A stretch of DNA of 64,000 nt from the NCBI RefSeq assembly GCF_004117875.1, contig NZ_RAHW01000007.1, positions 186,001-250,000 on the forward strand, read 5' to 3'. The notes under the pieces are model-generated. The model was not told the DNA's origin, did no database searches, and saw only the letters and a list, made by a program, of their open reading frames with translations. This DNA is from Geomonas oryzae. Lineage in GTDB: Bacteria > Desulfobacterota > Desulfuromonadia > Geobacterales > Geobacteraceae. Each line of letters opens with the position of its first letter. The stretch's first letter is position 1. Position numbers and translations under genes: made by a program. This document shows positions 52,766 to 60,304 of the stretch, one piece after another.

Positions 52766-54315
52766 CCACCACAGGGTATTGCAATAATTTTTTCGATATT
52801 ATAAATCCCGGGCGCTCCTGCCGGATCAAGACGCAACTGCCCCGCGACATCCACCCCTATCAACGATATGTCCACTTGATTCGATCCTTTGCGGACAGGT
52901 ACGCTAACTGACTTAGCTTCCGTGTAAGTCCTGTCTTGGCTGGTTTTATAGAACAATTGTAAGAAGCTGTCCACCGGGCTTGAGATACTTACGCGCAGAA
53001 CCATCCCACCACTGAAGCTGTGATCTTTGATTATTTCAGGTAAAAGAAGTTGAGGGTCTGGGCCTGTTGCCTCGAGTGTCACCACTTTCCCGCTATGGTG
53101 TAAAACAACCTGATATAGTGGTTTTATATCTGACAGATTGAGCTCTCGCCCTTTCCCTAAAGTGACAGACTTACGGACAGAACTTGAGATGAGGTATGCC
53201 GGAATTCCTGCGCTGAAAACTTCCGCATCATGTTTTGTCAGACGCTCGACTGCTTCTTCTATGACGATACCTGGCTTATGCTGTGCGATGAGTTCTTCCA
53301 TAGGTGTGCCACTGTTCCAGCGTTCCCAAATAAAATGACTGGCGCTGAAGCTTTCTGCCACAAATGGCACCATGGCAGTAAAGAAGGAGTCACGGAATAT
53401 AAGTGCACGAGGCAGAGTGTCCTCACCCTTTTTCATTGTGAAAGGATCACGCGGACCTGTTGTTTCACCTACCCTTAATGCTGACAATGGATGTTTAGAA
53501 AGAAACTTATAGTCCTCATCCGATAGAAACTCTCTACCTCCTATCATACCGGCCAAGTCGCCGCCCCCGGTTTTCTTCAAACTAATGTCAAAATCGGTAA
53601 AAGCTAAAGGTTTCACTGCCGGAAACCACCCCATTATAGGGCGAATCATTTCGCTATAAGCGACAAAGGCTCCATAGTTGTTCCAGTGAGTGTCCGTGCG
53701 GAGATAAAGCACGTGCTTTACCTTTTCTGCGAGCAGTCGCTGGCGCAGGTCGACCACTTCAACGTCACTATGTTTTCTGACATAAGCCATGAAGTCATCC
53801 AGGCCGGACTGTTCCCTCAACCGATGATACTCCTCCGGGAGGTACTCCGGATAGATGGTACTTTTGTTTGGTGCAATCACGAGCAGATAGCGAATCCCTT
53901 GACTCTTCAGCCAATCCCTCTTCAACGCAAGAGCGCGGGTCCACCTCCGAAGTTGATCCTCGTTGTAACGTGTAATGCCGCGGAAATCGTCGACCTCTCC
54001 CCCGCCAGTGTAGTAAAGCCACCCCTTTTTGCCGATGATAACTTGGTCAGAAGGGGAAACTCCCAGCAAGCCGTAACGTAAAAGGTGATTGCCTCGCACC
54101 AATGCGTTACGAAATCCGAAATTATCATTGTAATAGGCCTGATACATTCGAGGAAATTTTTGAAGCACAGGAAATGACCATTCCAAGCTTGGACGCTTCG
54201 ACAGTTTCCGGTTTTCCGAATCATTGAATGGATCAAGCCTTACCACTTGCCCAATGAGCGGTGCAAGCAGCAGCAAGTAGAATATGACCAGAATGATGCG
54301 AGGGGTTTTCGTCAT
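52762..54315 (-). CDS. AlgX/AlgJ-like SGNH acyltransferase (DltD-like role)
   Basis: 517 residues from ATG 54315 (the frame goes to 54378, but that start removes no motif and has no ribosome site). One N-terminal membrane anchor (IILVIFYLLLLAPLIGQVV) leaves the rest in the periplasm. The motif NDNFGFRNALVRGNHLLRY (about 63-81), then VIIGKKGWLYY, RTDTHWNNYG (Asp208, His210) and IFRDSFF (Ser310) are those of AlgX/AlgJ-type acetyltransferases. The last 120 residues are a beta-sandwich, perhaps for glycan binding. It would take the acyl group from the MBOAT partner and put it on a sugar hydroxyl. Last gene of the four-gene operon, five bases after the MBOAT stop. Confidence 0.85.
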   Translation of the reverse strand: MTKTPRIILVIFYLLLLAPLIGQVVRLDPFNDSENRKLSKRPSLEWSFPVLQKFPRMYQAYYNDNFGFRNALVRGNHLLRYGLLGVSPSDQVIIGKKGWLYYTGGGEVDDFRGITRYNEDQLRRWTRALALKRDWLKSQGIRYLLVIAPNKSTIYPEYLPEEYHRLREQSGLDDFMAYVRKHSDVEVVDLRQRLLAEKVKHVLYLRTDTHWNNYGAFVAYSEMIRPIMGWFPAVKPLAFTDFDISLKKTGGGDLAGMIGGREFLSDEDYKFLSKHPLSALRVGETTGPRDPFTMKKGEDTLPRALIFRDSFFTAMVPFVAESFSASHFIWERWNSGTPMEELIAQHKPGIVIEEAVERLTKHDAEVFSAGIPAYLISSSVRKSVTLGKGRELNLSDIKPLYQVVLHHSGKVVTLEATGPDPQLLLPEIIKDHSFSGGMVLRVSISSPVDSFLQLFYKTSQDRTYTEAKSVSVPVRKGSNQVDISLIGVDVAGQLRLDPAGAPGIYNIEKIIAIPCGG

Positions 54316-54320
54316 GGCAC

Positions 54321-55784
54321 CTAAAACCTGAAATATATGAACGGCTTGTAAGTGGAAGAGGCCACAGAGAGTAAACAAAGCAGGAAGACCACAGTCAACG
54401 CACCGGCCTCAAAAGCCGCAACAGACCATCCACGCGATAGCGCTGGCAGCAATCGCAAGAACCGCTCACGCAGTAACCGCGTGCTCGGTACGGCAGAAAG
54501 TATTGCAATCCCTAACACCAGCAACAGTTCACTATTGAGGTAGAGCGGGACGCTGTAAACTTGACCATGTCCAGAAGCGAAACCAGACATCGCTTTGATG
54601 AAACTCAAGGCATCACTCAGGGACTGGCAGCGGAAAAACACCCAGCAAAACATGATCAGGCAAAGCGCATAGGCATGTGACAGAAAAAACGGGGCTTTTT
54701 TAAGAACTTTGTTCAGCTTCCAACTTTCCAGGGCGAGTATGATCCCATGCAAGAGCCCCCAGACAACGTAGTTCCAAGTTGCCCCATGCCACCACCCGCA
54801 AAGGGTGAAGACCACGATGATGCAGAACATGCTACGGTAATTGGTGCGATATCGACCGAGCGCGATTTTCTGCCTCACCTTTTCCGTCATGAGCGAGTAA
54901 AGCAATGGCGTGTAGAGGTAGTCACGAAACCACGTAGAAAGAGACAAGTGCCAGCGGCGCCAGAACTCGGTGATGGATTTAGCTGTATAAGGATAATCAA
55001 AATTCTCCCGGAAGCTGAATCCAAGCATCCTTCCAAGCCCGATAGCCATATCGCTGTAACCGGCGAAATCGAAATAGAGTTGCAGCGTGTAGCAGATGAT
55101 CCCAAGCCACGCGAGCGGTGCGGTCAGTTCCCCAGCATTAATAGCGAAGATTTGGTCGGATGTTTTAGCCAATGTGTCGGCTATTAACAGCTTTTTCCCC
55201 ATGCCTATGATGAAACGTTTGGCGCCGTAAGCACACTCATCCATGTCAATTTTAGGACACGCTAGGGAGCTCTCCACCTCTTCGTACCGGATGATGGGCC
55301 CCGCGCTTATTTTGGGAAAAAGAGAAAGGAACAGAGAAAATTTGAGTGGGTTCGCTAATGCGGCGTGCTTTCGTCTATAGACATCAACAGCGTATGCAAT
55401 CGCTTGGAAGATAAAAAACGAAATGCCTAATGGAAGATGTACCGGGGCGAGAACTGACGGATTTATCCCCAGATTCGATGTGAACCACTGAAGCAGGACC
55501 GGATACTTGAAGGAAAAGAGAAAAAGAAGATTCGCCGTGATCGTGGCAAATAAAGCGGCTAGACGGCGAGATGCCATCTGACAACGGTCCATCGACAAAA
55601 TGAGCAAATAATTTAGAGCGATGGCAAGACACAGCAGCAAGACATACCGCCCCTCATTCCATGCATAAAAGAAAAGACTGGCTCCGAGCAGAACTGTCGT
55701 CCGTACTGCGGGATGACACATCCAGTAAACACACAGGAGAGCAGGCAGGAAGAGGAAAAGAAATACCGGGCCGGTAAAGTCCAT
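54321..55784 (-). CDS. MBOAT O-acyltransferase (AlgI/DltB-like)
   Basis: 487 residues with about 11-12 hydrophobic segments. FPKISAGPIIRYEEVE (about 155-170), YFDFAGYSDMAIGLGRMLGF and NFDYPYTAKSITEFWRRWHL (about 253-272) are hallmark motifs of the AlgI/DltB/PatA group, and LCGWWHGATWNYVVWGLLHG contains the invariant histidine (about His332). MBOAT proteins pass an acyl group across the membrane. Start ATG lies three bases after the carrier-protein stop. An acyl-carrier protein next door fits the DltC-DltB arrangement, in which the carrier's pantetheine arm enters the MBOAT funnel. Confidence 0.93.
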   Translation of the reverse strand: MDFTGPVFLFLFLPALLCVYWMCHPAVRTTVLLGASLFFYAWNEGRYVLLLCLAIALNYLLILSMDRCQMASRRLAALFATITANLLFLFSFKYPVLLQWFTSNLGINPSVLAPVHLPLGISFFIFQAIAYAVDVYRRKHAALANPLKFSLFLSLFPKISAGPIIRYEEVESSLACPKIDMDECAYGAKRFIIGMGKKLLIADTLAKTSDQIFAINAGELTAPLAWLGIICYTLQLYFDFAGYSDMAIGLGRMLGFSFRENFDYPYTAKSITEFWRRWHLSLSTWFRDYLYTPLLYSLMTEKVRQKIALGRYRTNYRSMFCIIVVFTLCGWWHGATWNYVVWGLLHGIILALESWKLNKVLKKAPFFLSHAYALCLIMFCWVFFRCQSLSDALSFIKAMSGFASGHGQVYSVPLYLNSELLLVLGIAILSAVPSTRLLRERFLRLLPALSRGWSVAAFEAGALTVVFLLCLLSVASSTYKPFIYFRF

Positions 55785-55787
55785 GGA

Positions 55788-56018
55788 TTACAGCTTTGCC
55801 TCTATAGATCGAATCAAATCACCTACGTTTCGAAACGTCAGAATTTCACCGTGTTGAAACCTGATCCCGAATTTACCTTCCACTGCCACAATAAGATTGA
55901 TGTGCGAGAGCGAATCCCATCCGTCTATATCATTGGCCGTGGTCTCCGGGGTTATCTGGATGTCATCATCGTCGAACACCACGCAAAACACCTGATTCAA
56001 AGTTTCCATCGTTGACAT
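55788..56018 (-). CDS. Acyl carrier protein
   Basis: 76 residues from ATG 56018 (GGAG eight bases upstream). GWDSLSHINLIVAVEGKFG holds the phosphopantetheine serine (Ser36) in the DSL motif; the rest is an acidic four-helix bundle (FDDDDIQITPETTANDIDGW). It is a stand-alone carrier, distinct from the fatty-acid-synthesis ACP, which would sit in a fab cluster. Being between an AMP-ligase gene (two bases upstream) and an MBOAT gene (three bases downstream), it most likely carries the acyl group between them. Confidence 0.92.
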   Translation of the reverse strand: MSTMETLNQVFCVVFDDDDIQITPETTANDIDGWDSLSHINLIVAVEGKFGIRFQHGEILTFRNVGDLIRSIEAKL

Positions 56019-56020
56019 GT

Positions 56021-57643
56021 TCAAATCTCCAAGGTTGAGGTGTCGCCAATATCAGCACCAGAATAGCGTGCTCTGAGGACCCGGCGCATTATCTTACCGC
56101 TCTTGTTTTTCGGAATCCCGTCGCAGAATATAATCTCCTGCGGAGTTGCTATGCTTGAAGCCTTGTTCGAAACATGAAGACGTATTTTCAGTTCTAGGTC
56201 CTTAGTGGGTACGACCCCTTCATGAAGATGAACGAAAGCGACAACCTTTTCGTATAGCAGTTCGTCGGGAGCGCCGATGACGCCAGATTCGGCGATTTCA
56301 TCTATCTCCAACAGAGCGCTTTCAATCTCGAATGGGCTTATGAGGTGTCCTGCCGTGTTGATTACATCATCGCTTCGCCCCATGAACCAATAGTACCCAT
56401 TGGCGTCGCGGCGCGCAGTGTCACCTGTGTAATAGTACCCGTTCTTGAATTTTGAAGCATAGGCCGACTCGTTGTTCAGGTAGGTGCTGAACATCGAGGG
56501 CCATCCAATCTTGATACAAAGATTTCCCTGTTCTCCATCTTTCAGGATGGTGCCGTCGTCGGCTACAATCGCAGGCTCTATCCCCGTGGCGGGCTTCCCC
56601 ATTGAACCCGGGAATATCTCCATCCCGGGCCGGTTGCATATCATGATCGCGCCAGTTTCCGTCTGAAACCAGGTATCGTAAATGTCCCGGTTCATAACGC
56701 GTCGAGACCATGCGATGACTTCCGGATTAAGAGGTTCACCGACACTGTGAATCGATCGAAGCTCTGAGAGATCGGCCGAAGTAAATATCGTTTCATCGCT
56801 TCGCATAAGCATGCGTAACGCCGTGGGAGCTGAATACCAAACGGTGACGTGCTCCCGCGCTAAGAGGTCCACCCAGGCCTGTGCGTCAAATCCACCACCG
56901 TAATGAATTTGTGTAATTCCAAGACTCCAGGGACCTATGATGCCGTATGACGTCCCCGTAATCCATCCCTGGTCGGCAGTGCACCAATAGATGTCATCAT
57001 GCCGAAGGCCAAGGACATCCCGAGCTGTACCCATTTGACCTTGTAAGCTCCCGTGACAGTGCAATACTCCCTTCGGCTTGCCGGTTGACCCTGACGTGTA
57101 CTGTAAAACGGACGGAGTATCGGCAGTAGTCGGTTGCACCTCGTACTCATCACGAGCCGCCGCCGTAAGATCCTTGTAACCGAAAACTCCCCGCTCAGGT
57201 TCGCCATCGCCGTCTATAAGTATGATGTACTTCAGCTTGGGCAGCTTGCCCCTGATCCGCATGATCTTTTTAAAAAGGCCTTTGCGGGTTACAATCCCGG
57301 CTGCGCCTGAGTCTCCCAAACGATCGAGCAGGGCCTCCTCACCGAAATTGGAAAATAGGGTTCCGCAAATGACTTGTGCTTTGAGAATCCCGAGAAAGGC
57401 GAAGAACTGTTCCGGCGTCTTGGGCAGGAATGTGAAGAAGATATCCCCTTTGGTTACACCAAGAGAATCGAGGGCATTGGCAAAACGGTTGCTCTCACGG
57501 TCGAGATCATTGAAAGTGAAATCTGTCTTCCCACCGTGCGCGTCGATCCAGCGCATAGCAGTTTTGTTTCCCAGGCCCCTCTCACACTGAAGGGTGGTGC
57601 ATGCATAAGCTATGTTGCCGTATACCTTGTCTTCGTTTTGCAT
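56021..57643 (-). CDS. AMP-forming acyl-CoA/acyl-ACP ligase (acetyl-CoA-synthetase-like)
   Basis: I start at ATG 57643 (540 residues); TTG 57670 is possible. The P-loop TSGSTGKPKG (183-192), SIHSVGEPLNPEVI, TWFQTETGAIM, YYTGDTARRD and GRSDDVINTAGHLISPFEIE are all present, and the catalytic lysine is in KNKSGKIMRRVLR (about Lys517). The sequence is closest in feel to acetyl-CoA synthetases and related medium-chain or aryl ligases, not to the D-alanine ligase DltA. It should activate a carboxylic acid as adenylate and transfer it to CoA or, by its position, to the carrier protein next door. First gene of the operon. Confidence 0.88.
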   Translation of the reverse strand: MQNEDKVYGNIAYACTTLQCERGLGNKTAMRWIDAHGGKTDFTFNDLDRESNRFANALDSLGVTKGDIFFTFLPKTPEQFFAFLGILKAQVICGTLFSNFGEEALLDRLGDSGAAGIVTRKGLFKKIMRIRGKLPKLKYIILIDGDGEPERGVFGYKDLTAAARDEYEVQPTTADTPSVLQYTSGSTGKPKGVLHCHGSLQGQMGTARDVLGLRHDDIYWCTADQGWITGTSYGIIGPWSLGITQIHYGGGFDAQAWVDLLAREHVTVWYSAPTALRMLMRSDETIFTSADLSELRSIHSVGEPLNPEVIAWSRRVMNRDIYDTWFQTETGAIMICNRPGMEIFPGSMGKPATGIEPAIVADDGTILKDGEQGNLCIKIGWPSMFSTYLNNESAYASKFKNGYYYTGDTARRDANGYYWFMGRSDDVINTAGHLISPFEIESALLEIDEIAESGVIGAPDELLYEKVVAFVHLHEGVVPTKDLELKIRLHVSNKASSIATPQEIIFCDGIPKNKSGKIMRRVLRARYSGADIGDTSTLEI

Positions 57644-57827
57644 TTCAAGCACCCAGCACGGTCCTACCAATGAAATTACATCTGAATGTTAGTATCAAAA
57701 CGCTGGCTAATTAGCAACAAATATGTCTTGACGCCAGGCTCTCAACCTCGCGCTGCAGCAGGTTTGGAACTTGGGGGACGCGATATGAAGAATCGGATCA
57801 CGCGATGAAAGGCATATTCAAAGGCGA

Positions 57828-57971
57828 TTAACAGGGGGATGAAAGGGATAAAAGCCTTAAACCTATAGAAAGGGGTAAATCCTGGAAGACTCTTCTCACG
57901 CCAAGACGCGAAGGCGCAAAGAAAGGCACTAAGCTTTTTCGGGTTGAGGTCATCCCCTTCATCCCTGTTAA
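57828..57971. repeat. Dispersed inverted-repeat element (copy B)
   Basis: Left arm TTAACAGGGGGATGAAAGGG (57828 on) and right arm CATCCCCTTCATCCCTGTTA (57951 on) flank a CACGCCAAGACGCGAAGGCG module (57898 on). It fills the space between the ligase gene (57643) and the toxin stop (58002); the rest of the gap, 57644-57827, shows no gene. Confidence 0.75.
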
Positions 57972-58001
57972 TCGTTCTTGGCTTTCTTTGCCCCTTCGCG
58001 G

Positions 58002-58286
58002 CTACAATCTCTCGCGGGCCGATCGGTACACCAGATCGTGCTCGCGCTTGCCTACAGCTACGACCATAACCACAATCTTGCCCTCCAATACCTGATACAC
58101 CAACCGATACCCCAGGCCGCGCAGTTTGACCTTATAACAGCTTTCCATGCACACAAGTTGCGCTGACACGACATGCGGAGACTCCAGCCGCTCGGCCAGG
58201 CGCTTTTTGAACTGCTCACGGACTGTACTGTCCAGCTTGCGCCACTCCTTCAAGGCAGATGCCTTGAACTCTAGATCATAGCTCAT
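58002..58286 (-). CDS. RelE/ParE-family toxin
   Basis: 94 residues starting at ATG 58286, which overlaps the antitoxin gene by 11 bases. YDLEFKASALKEWRKLDSTV, QFKKRLAERLESPHV, CYKVKLRGLGYRLVYQVLEG and VVMVVAVGKREHDLVY match the RelE fold (beta-alpha-alpha-beta-beta-beta). The conserved positive residues for ribosome-dependent mRNA cleavage (Lys/Arg in LRGLGYRL and GKREHD) are present. It is a likely mRNA interferase inhibited by the upstream antitoxin. Confidence 0.88.
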   Translation of the reverse strand: MSYDLEFKASALKEWRKLDSTVREQFKKRLAERLESPHVVSAQLVCMESCYKVKLRGLGYRLVYQVLEGKIVVMVVAVGKREHDLVYRSARERL

Positions 58287-58521
58287 CAAGCTTGACCTTC
58301 ACTGACGGTTCGCTCTCCCGCTCCTTCACGAGCCGAACGAGGTCCAGATCATCGAGCTGTTCCATGAGCGCCTCGAAAGCAGCGGCCGGGACAAGATAGG
58401 CCGTCGGGCGATTGTGGTTAAGGATGACGACCGGCTCCCCTTGCGATTGGCTGATGATGCCGCTCGGGTTCTTCTTCAGGTCGCTGATACTGACTGATGT
58501 GCGGGCGTGGATGCGCTGCAT
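58276..58521 (-). CDS. Phd/YefM-family antitoxin
   Basis: 81 residues from ATG 58521 (GGAGAG upstream); the longer frame to 58551 crosses the operator. TSVSISDLKKNPSGIISQSQ and PVVILNHNRPTAYLVPAAAF form the Phd/YefM N-terminal DNA-binding domain. The C-terminal tail (DDLDLVRLVKERESEPSVKV) is the part that wraps the toxin. The stop codon overlaps the toxin's start. A Phd-type antitoxin with a RelE-type toxin is a common pairing. Confidence 0.9.
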   Translation of the reverse strand: MQRIHARTSVSISDLKKNPSGIISQSQGEPVVILNHNRPTAYLVPAAAFEALMEQLDDLDLVRLVKERESEPSVKVKLDEL

Positions 58522-58541
58522 TTTCTCTCCTTCCATACAAT

Positions 58542-58579
58542 TTGGTACCAATTATAGGCCTAAATTTGGTGCGCAACAA
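58542..58579 (-). promoter_or_regulatory. Promoter and operator of the toxin-antitoxin operon
   Basis: On the minus strand: TTGTTG (58579-58574), 17-base spacer, TATAAT (58556-58551). The 10-bp palindrome TTGGTACCAA (58542-58551) overlaps the -10, and TAGGCCTA (58555-58562) lies next to it. This fits autoregulation by the antitoxin complex. Confidence 0.75.
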
Positions 58580-58589
58580 GGAGAGATCT

Positions 58590-58821
58590 GTTCACGCCGA
58601 GACGCGAAGGCGCAAAGGCTATTAACAGGGATGAAGAGGATGAAAGGGATAAAGGCGCTTCTCACGCAAAGACGCCAAGACGCAAAGAAAGGCTAAACAA
58701 CAAAAGATTTGGGTTTAACCCCAAAAGCCTTCTGGTTTTAAGAGCCTCCTTTGCGTCTTTGCGTTGACACCTGCATTTGTTTTAAGGTGCATCCCCTGCA
58801 TCCCCTTCATCCCTGTTAAAT
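58590..58821. repeat. Dispersed inverted-repeat element (copy C)
   Basis: CACGCCGAGACGCGAAGGCG and TTAACAGGGATGAAGAGGAT on the left; CCTTTGCGTCTTTGCGTTGA (58749 on) and TCCCCTTCATCCCTGTTAAA (58801 on) on the right. A second CACGCAAAGACGCCAAGACG copy lies inside (58663 on). Confidence 0.75.
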
Positions 58822-58855
58822 GGTCCGTGCTTTTGACGTTTTCTTACCATCCCGA

Positions 58856-59181
58856 GCTTGTTCTTCCCGAAATCGAGCTTGATGACGCGACTTCACGCTT
58901 GTTTTTGACAAAATCAAGCTTGAAATCGCGCCTGCAAGCTCGAAAACGCTCCGACCAGCCCGTTTTCCGGCAATTTCCCGGCTTTTCAGACCAGAATCGT
59001 GCCAACTCCCTCGAAATCACGCTTGAGAGAGCGATAAAACAGAGAAAGAGTCCGATTTTCTCTCGGTGTTCCCGATTTCATGCTTGATCTTGTCAAAATC
59101 ATGCAAGAAATCGCTCCATCATGCTTGATTTTGCCAAAATCAAACTTGAGAGCGCTCTTGCAAGCTTGTTCTCGCGGAGAC
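58856..59181. repeat. Degenerate tandem array, period about 20.5 bp
   Basis: GCTTG-like starts at 58856, 58877, 58897, 58918, 58938, 58958, 58981, 59001, 59021, then 59082, 59103, 59123, 59144 and 59164, mostly 20 or 21 bases apart. The best units are GCTTGTTTTTGACAAAATCA and GCTTGATTTTGCCAAAATCA. There is no gene inside. Confidence 0.8.
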
Positions 59182-59278
59182 ACAAAGGAGAGACATGGAA
59201 AAAAGCGATCGGGGATGAAGGGGATGAAGGAGATAGAGCGCAGTGAACGGGCGTGAGAAACTGATGGTGGGGAAAATG

Positions 59279-59310
59279 AAAGGGCCCGCGCTTCGGCACG
59301 GGCCCTTTTT
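59279..59310. terminator. Terminator of the FN3-like gene
   Basis: AAAGGGCCCG and CGGGCCCTTT form a 10-bp stem with a 10-base loop; T-run on the plus strand, ATTTTCC on the minus strand. It lies just past the minus-strand stop at 59319. Confidence 0.7.
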
Positions 59311-59318
59311 GCTCTTTC

Positions 59319-59963
59319 TCAGGTGGGCATGAAGGGGAAGGGATGTGACCAGGGCCCCGGCCCCGCTTTTGTGATCACCCTCATCCTGAAGAAGTGGTCC
59401 ACCCCGGCGGCCAGCCCTCCAAGCTCCATCCCGGTGCAGGTTGCGAACACCGCACCGTGCCTCCAGTTGCTCTCAACGGACGGGTCCCCCACCGCGAAGT
59501 GAACTTCGAAACTCGCCGCTCCCGCAACGCGCTTCGCCCTTAAAAGGACGGTGCCTCTTTGCGCCCCCTGCTTCATATCAAAGACAGGCACGGTTTCATG
59601 GGCGTGCTTCTTGTTCTGGGCCGGGATGGCTTTCGCGACATCGAAACCGGAGGAGGCCAGTTTCTGCACGTCACCCTTTGCGACAAGCATGACGTAAGTC
59701 GCCAGCGACCTGAATTCCTCCGCATACTCCTTCTCGCATATCTGGCGCCGTGCGATCTTCGCTTTCTCCCCTCCCAGGCTTTCGAGATGACTGACCTCCA
59801 GGTTGTGGGTCACCTCGTTTAAACGAGTAAGCGTGCTGGTGTGCTCAGACCAAGGCTCGGGAAAGAAGGGGTTGTTCGTCATCGCGGCGATGATGACCCT
59901 CCCCTTCACGATCCGCGCGGGTATCGGCGCCCGCAAAAAGTCCAGCTTCAACGCATTGACCAT
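59319..59963 (-). CDS. Hypothetical protein with FN3-like C-terminal part
   Basis: 214 residues from ATG 59963 (GGAGG six bases upstream); the longer frame to 60098 has no ribosome site. There is no signal peptide. The N-terminal half is helical (TSTLTRLNEVTHNLEVSHLE, QICEKEYAEEFRSLATYVML). The C-terminal half (about 145-214) has a fibronectin-III-like pattern: AQRGTVLLRAKRVAGAASFE, NWRHGAVFATCTGMELGGL and HFFRMRVITKAGPGPWS. Similar FN3-ended proteins are common in Geobacter-type genomes, but I know of no function for them. Single gene with its own terminator. Confidence 0.6.
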   Translation of the reverse strand: MVNALKLDFLRAPIPARIVKGRVIIAAMTNNPFFPEPWSEHTSTLTRLNEVTHNLEVSHLESLGGEKAKIARRQICEKEYAEEFRSLATYVMLVAKGDVQKLASSGFDVAKAIPAQNKKHAHETVPVFDMKQGAQRGTVLLRAKRVAGAASFEVHFAVGDPSVESNWRHGAVFATCTGMELGGLAAGVDHFFRMRVITKAGPGPWSHPFPFMPT

Positions 59964-60079
59964 GATCACCTCCAAATTAATGACAACCAATCTATCTGCG
60001 TGAATACTAGCAGAATGGACAGGCGTGTCAATGGAAAAATGAAAAAAATTTAAGGCCCAATCGAAGGCATGCGCTCGCG

Positions 60080-60230
60080 CCACGACGCGAAGGGGCAAAG
60101 AAAGGCAGAGCTAAAGGCGATTAACAGGGATGAAGGGGATAAAAGGGATAAGGGCTTAAAACCGTTCAAAGGCAAAACCGAAAAGGCTCTCACGCAAAGA
60201 CGCCGAGGCGCGAAGAAAGACACAACCACA
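60080..60230. repeat. Dispersed repeat element (copy D, left arm only)
   Basis: CACGACGCGAAGGGGCAAAG (60081 on), TTAACAGGGATGAAGGGGAT (60121 on) and CTCACGCAAAGACGCCGAGG (60189 on) repeat the modules of copies B and C. No matching right arm is present before the cytochrome gene. The 59964-60304 gap otherwise holds no gene. Confidence 0.7.
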
Positions 60231-60260
60231 AGCTGGAACGGGTAAATTCCTTAAGACATG

Positions 60261-60294
60261 GTAAAGGCCCCCGTCGGGAAGCGGGGGCCTTTAC
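60261..60294. terminator. Terminator of the tetrahaem cytochrome gene
   Basis: GTAAAGGCCCCCG and its complement form a perfect 13-bp stem with an eight-base loop, 11 bases past the stop at 60305. Confidence 0.8.
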
Positions 60295-60304
60295 TTTCGT
60301 CCGG

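Noticed and set aside
56021-57643. DltA-type D-alanine ligase
   Set aside because: Operon layout is Dlt-like, but the motifs (KNKSGKIMRRVLR, GRSDDVINTAGHLI) look like acetyl-CoA-synthetase or acyl ligase. I cannot support D-alanine as the substrate.
37640-58000. Integrase, transposase or tRNA marking the edge of the polysaccharide region
   Set aside because: I looked for them because of the composition shift and found none inside the window; the boundary must be judged from GC only.
58856-59181. CRISPR array
   Set aside because: The units run into one another at 20-21 bases with no unique spacers, and no cas gene is near. It is a tandem array.
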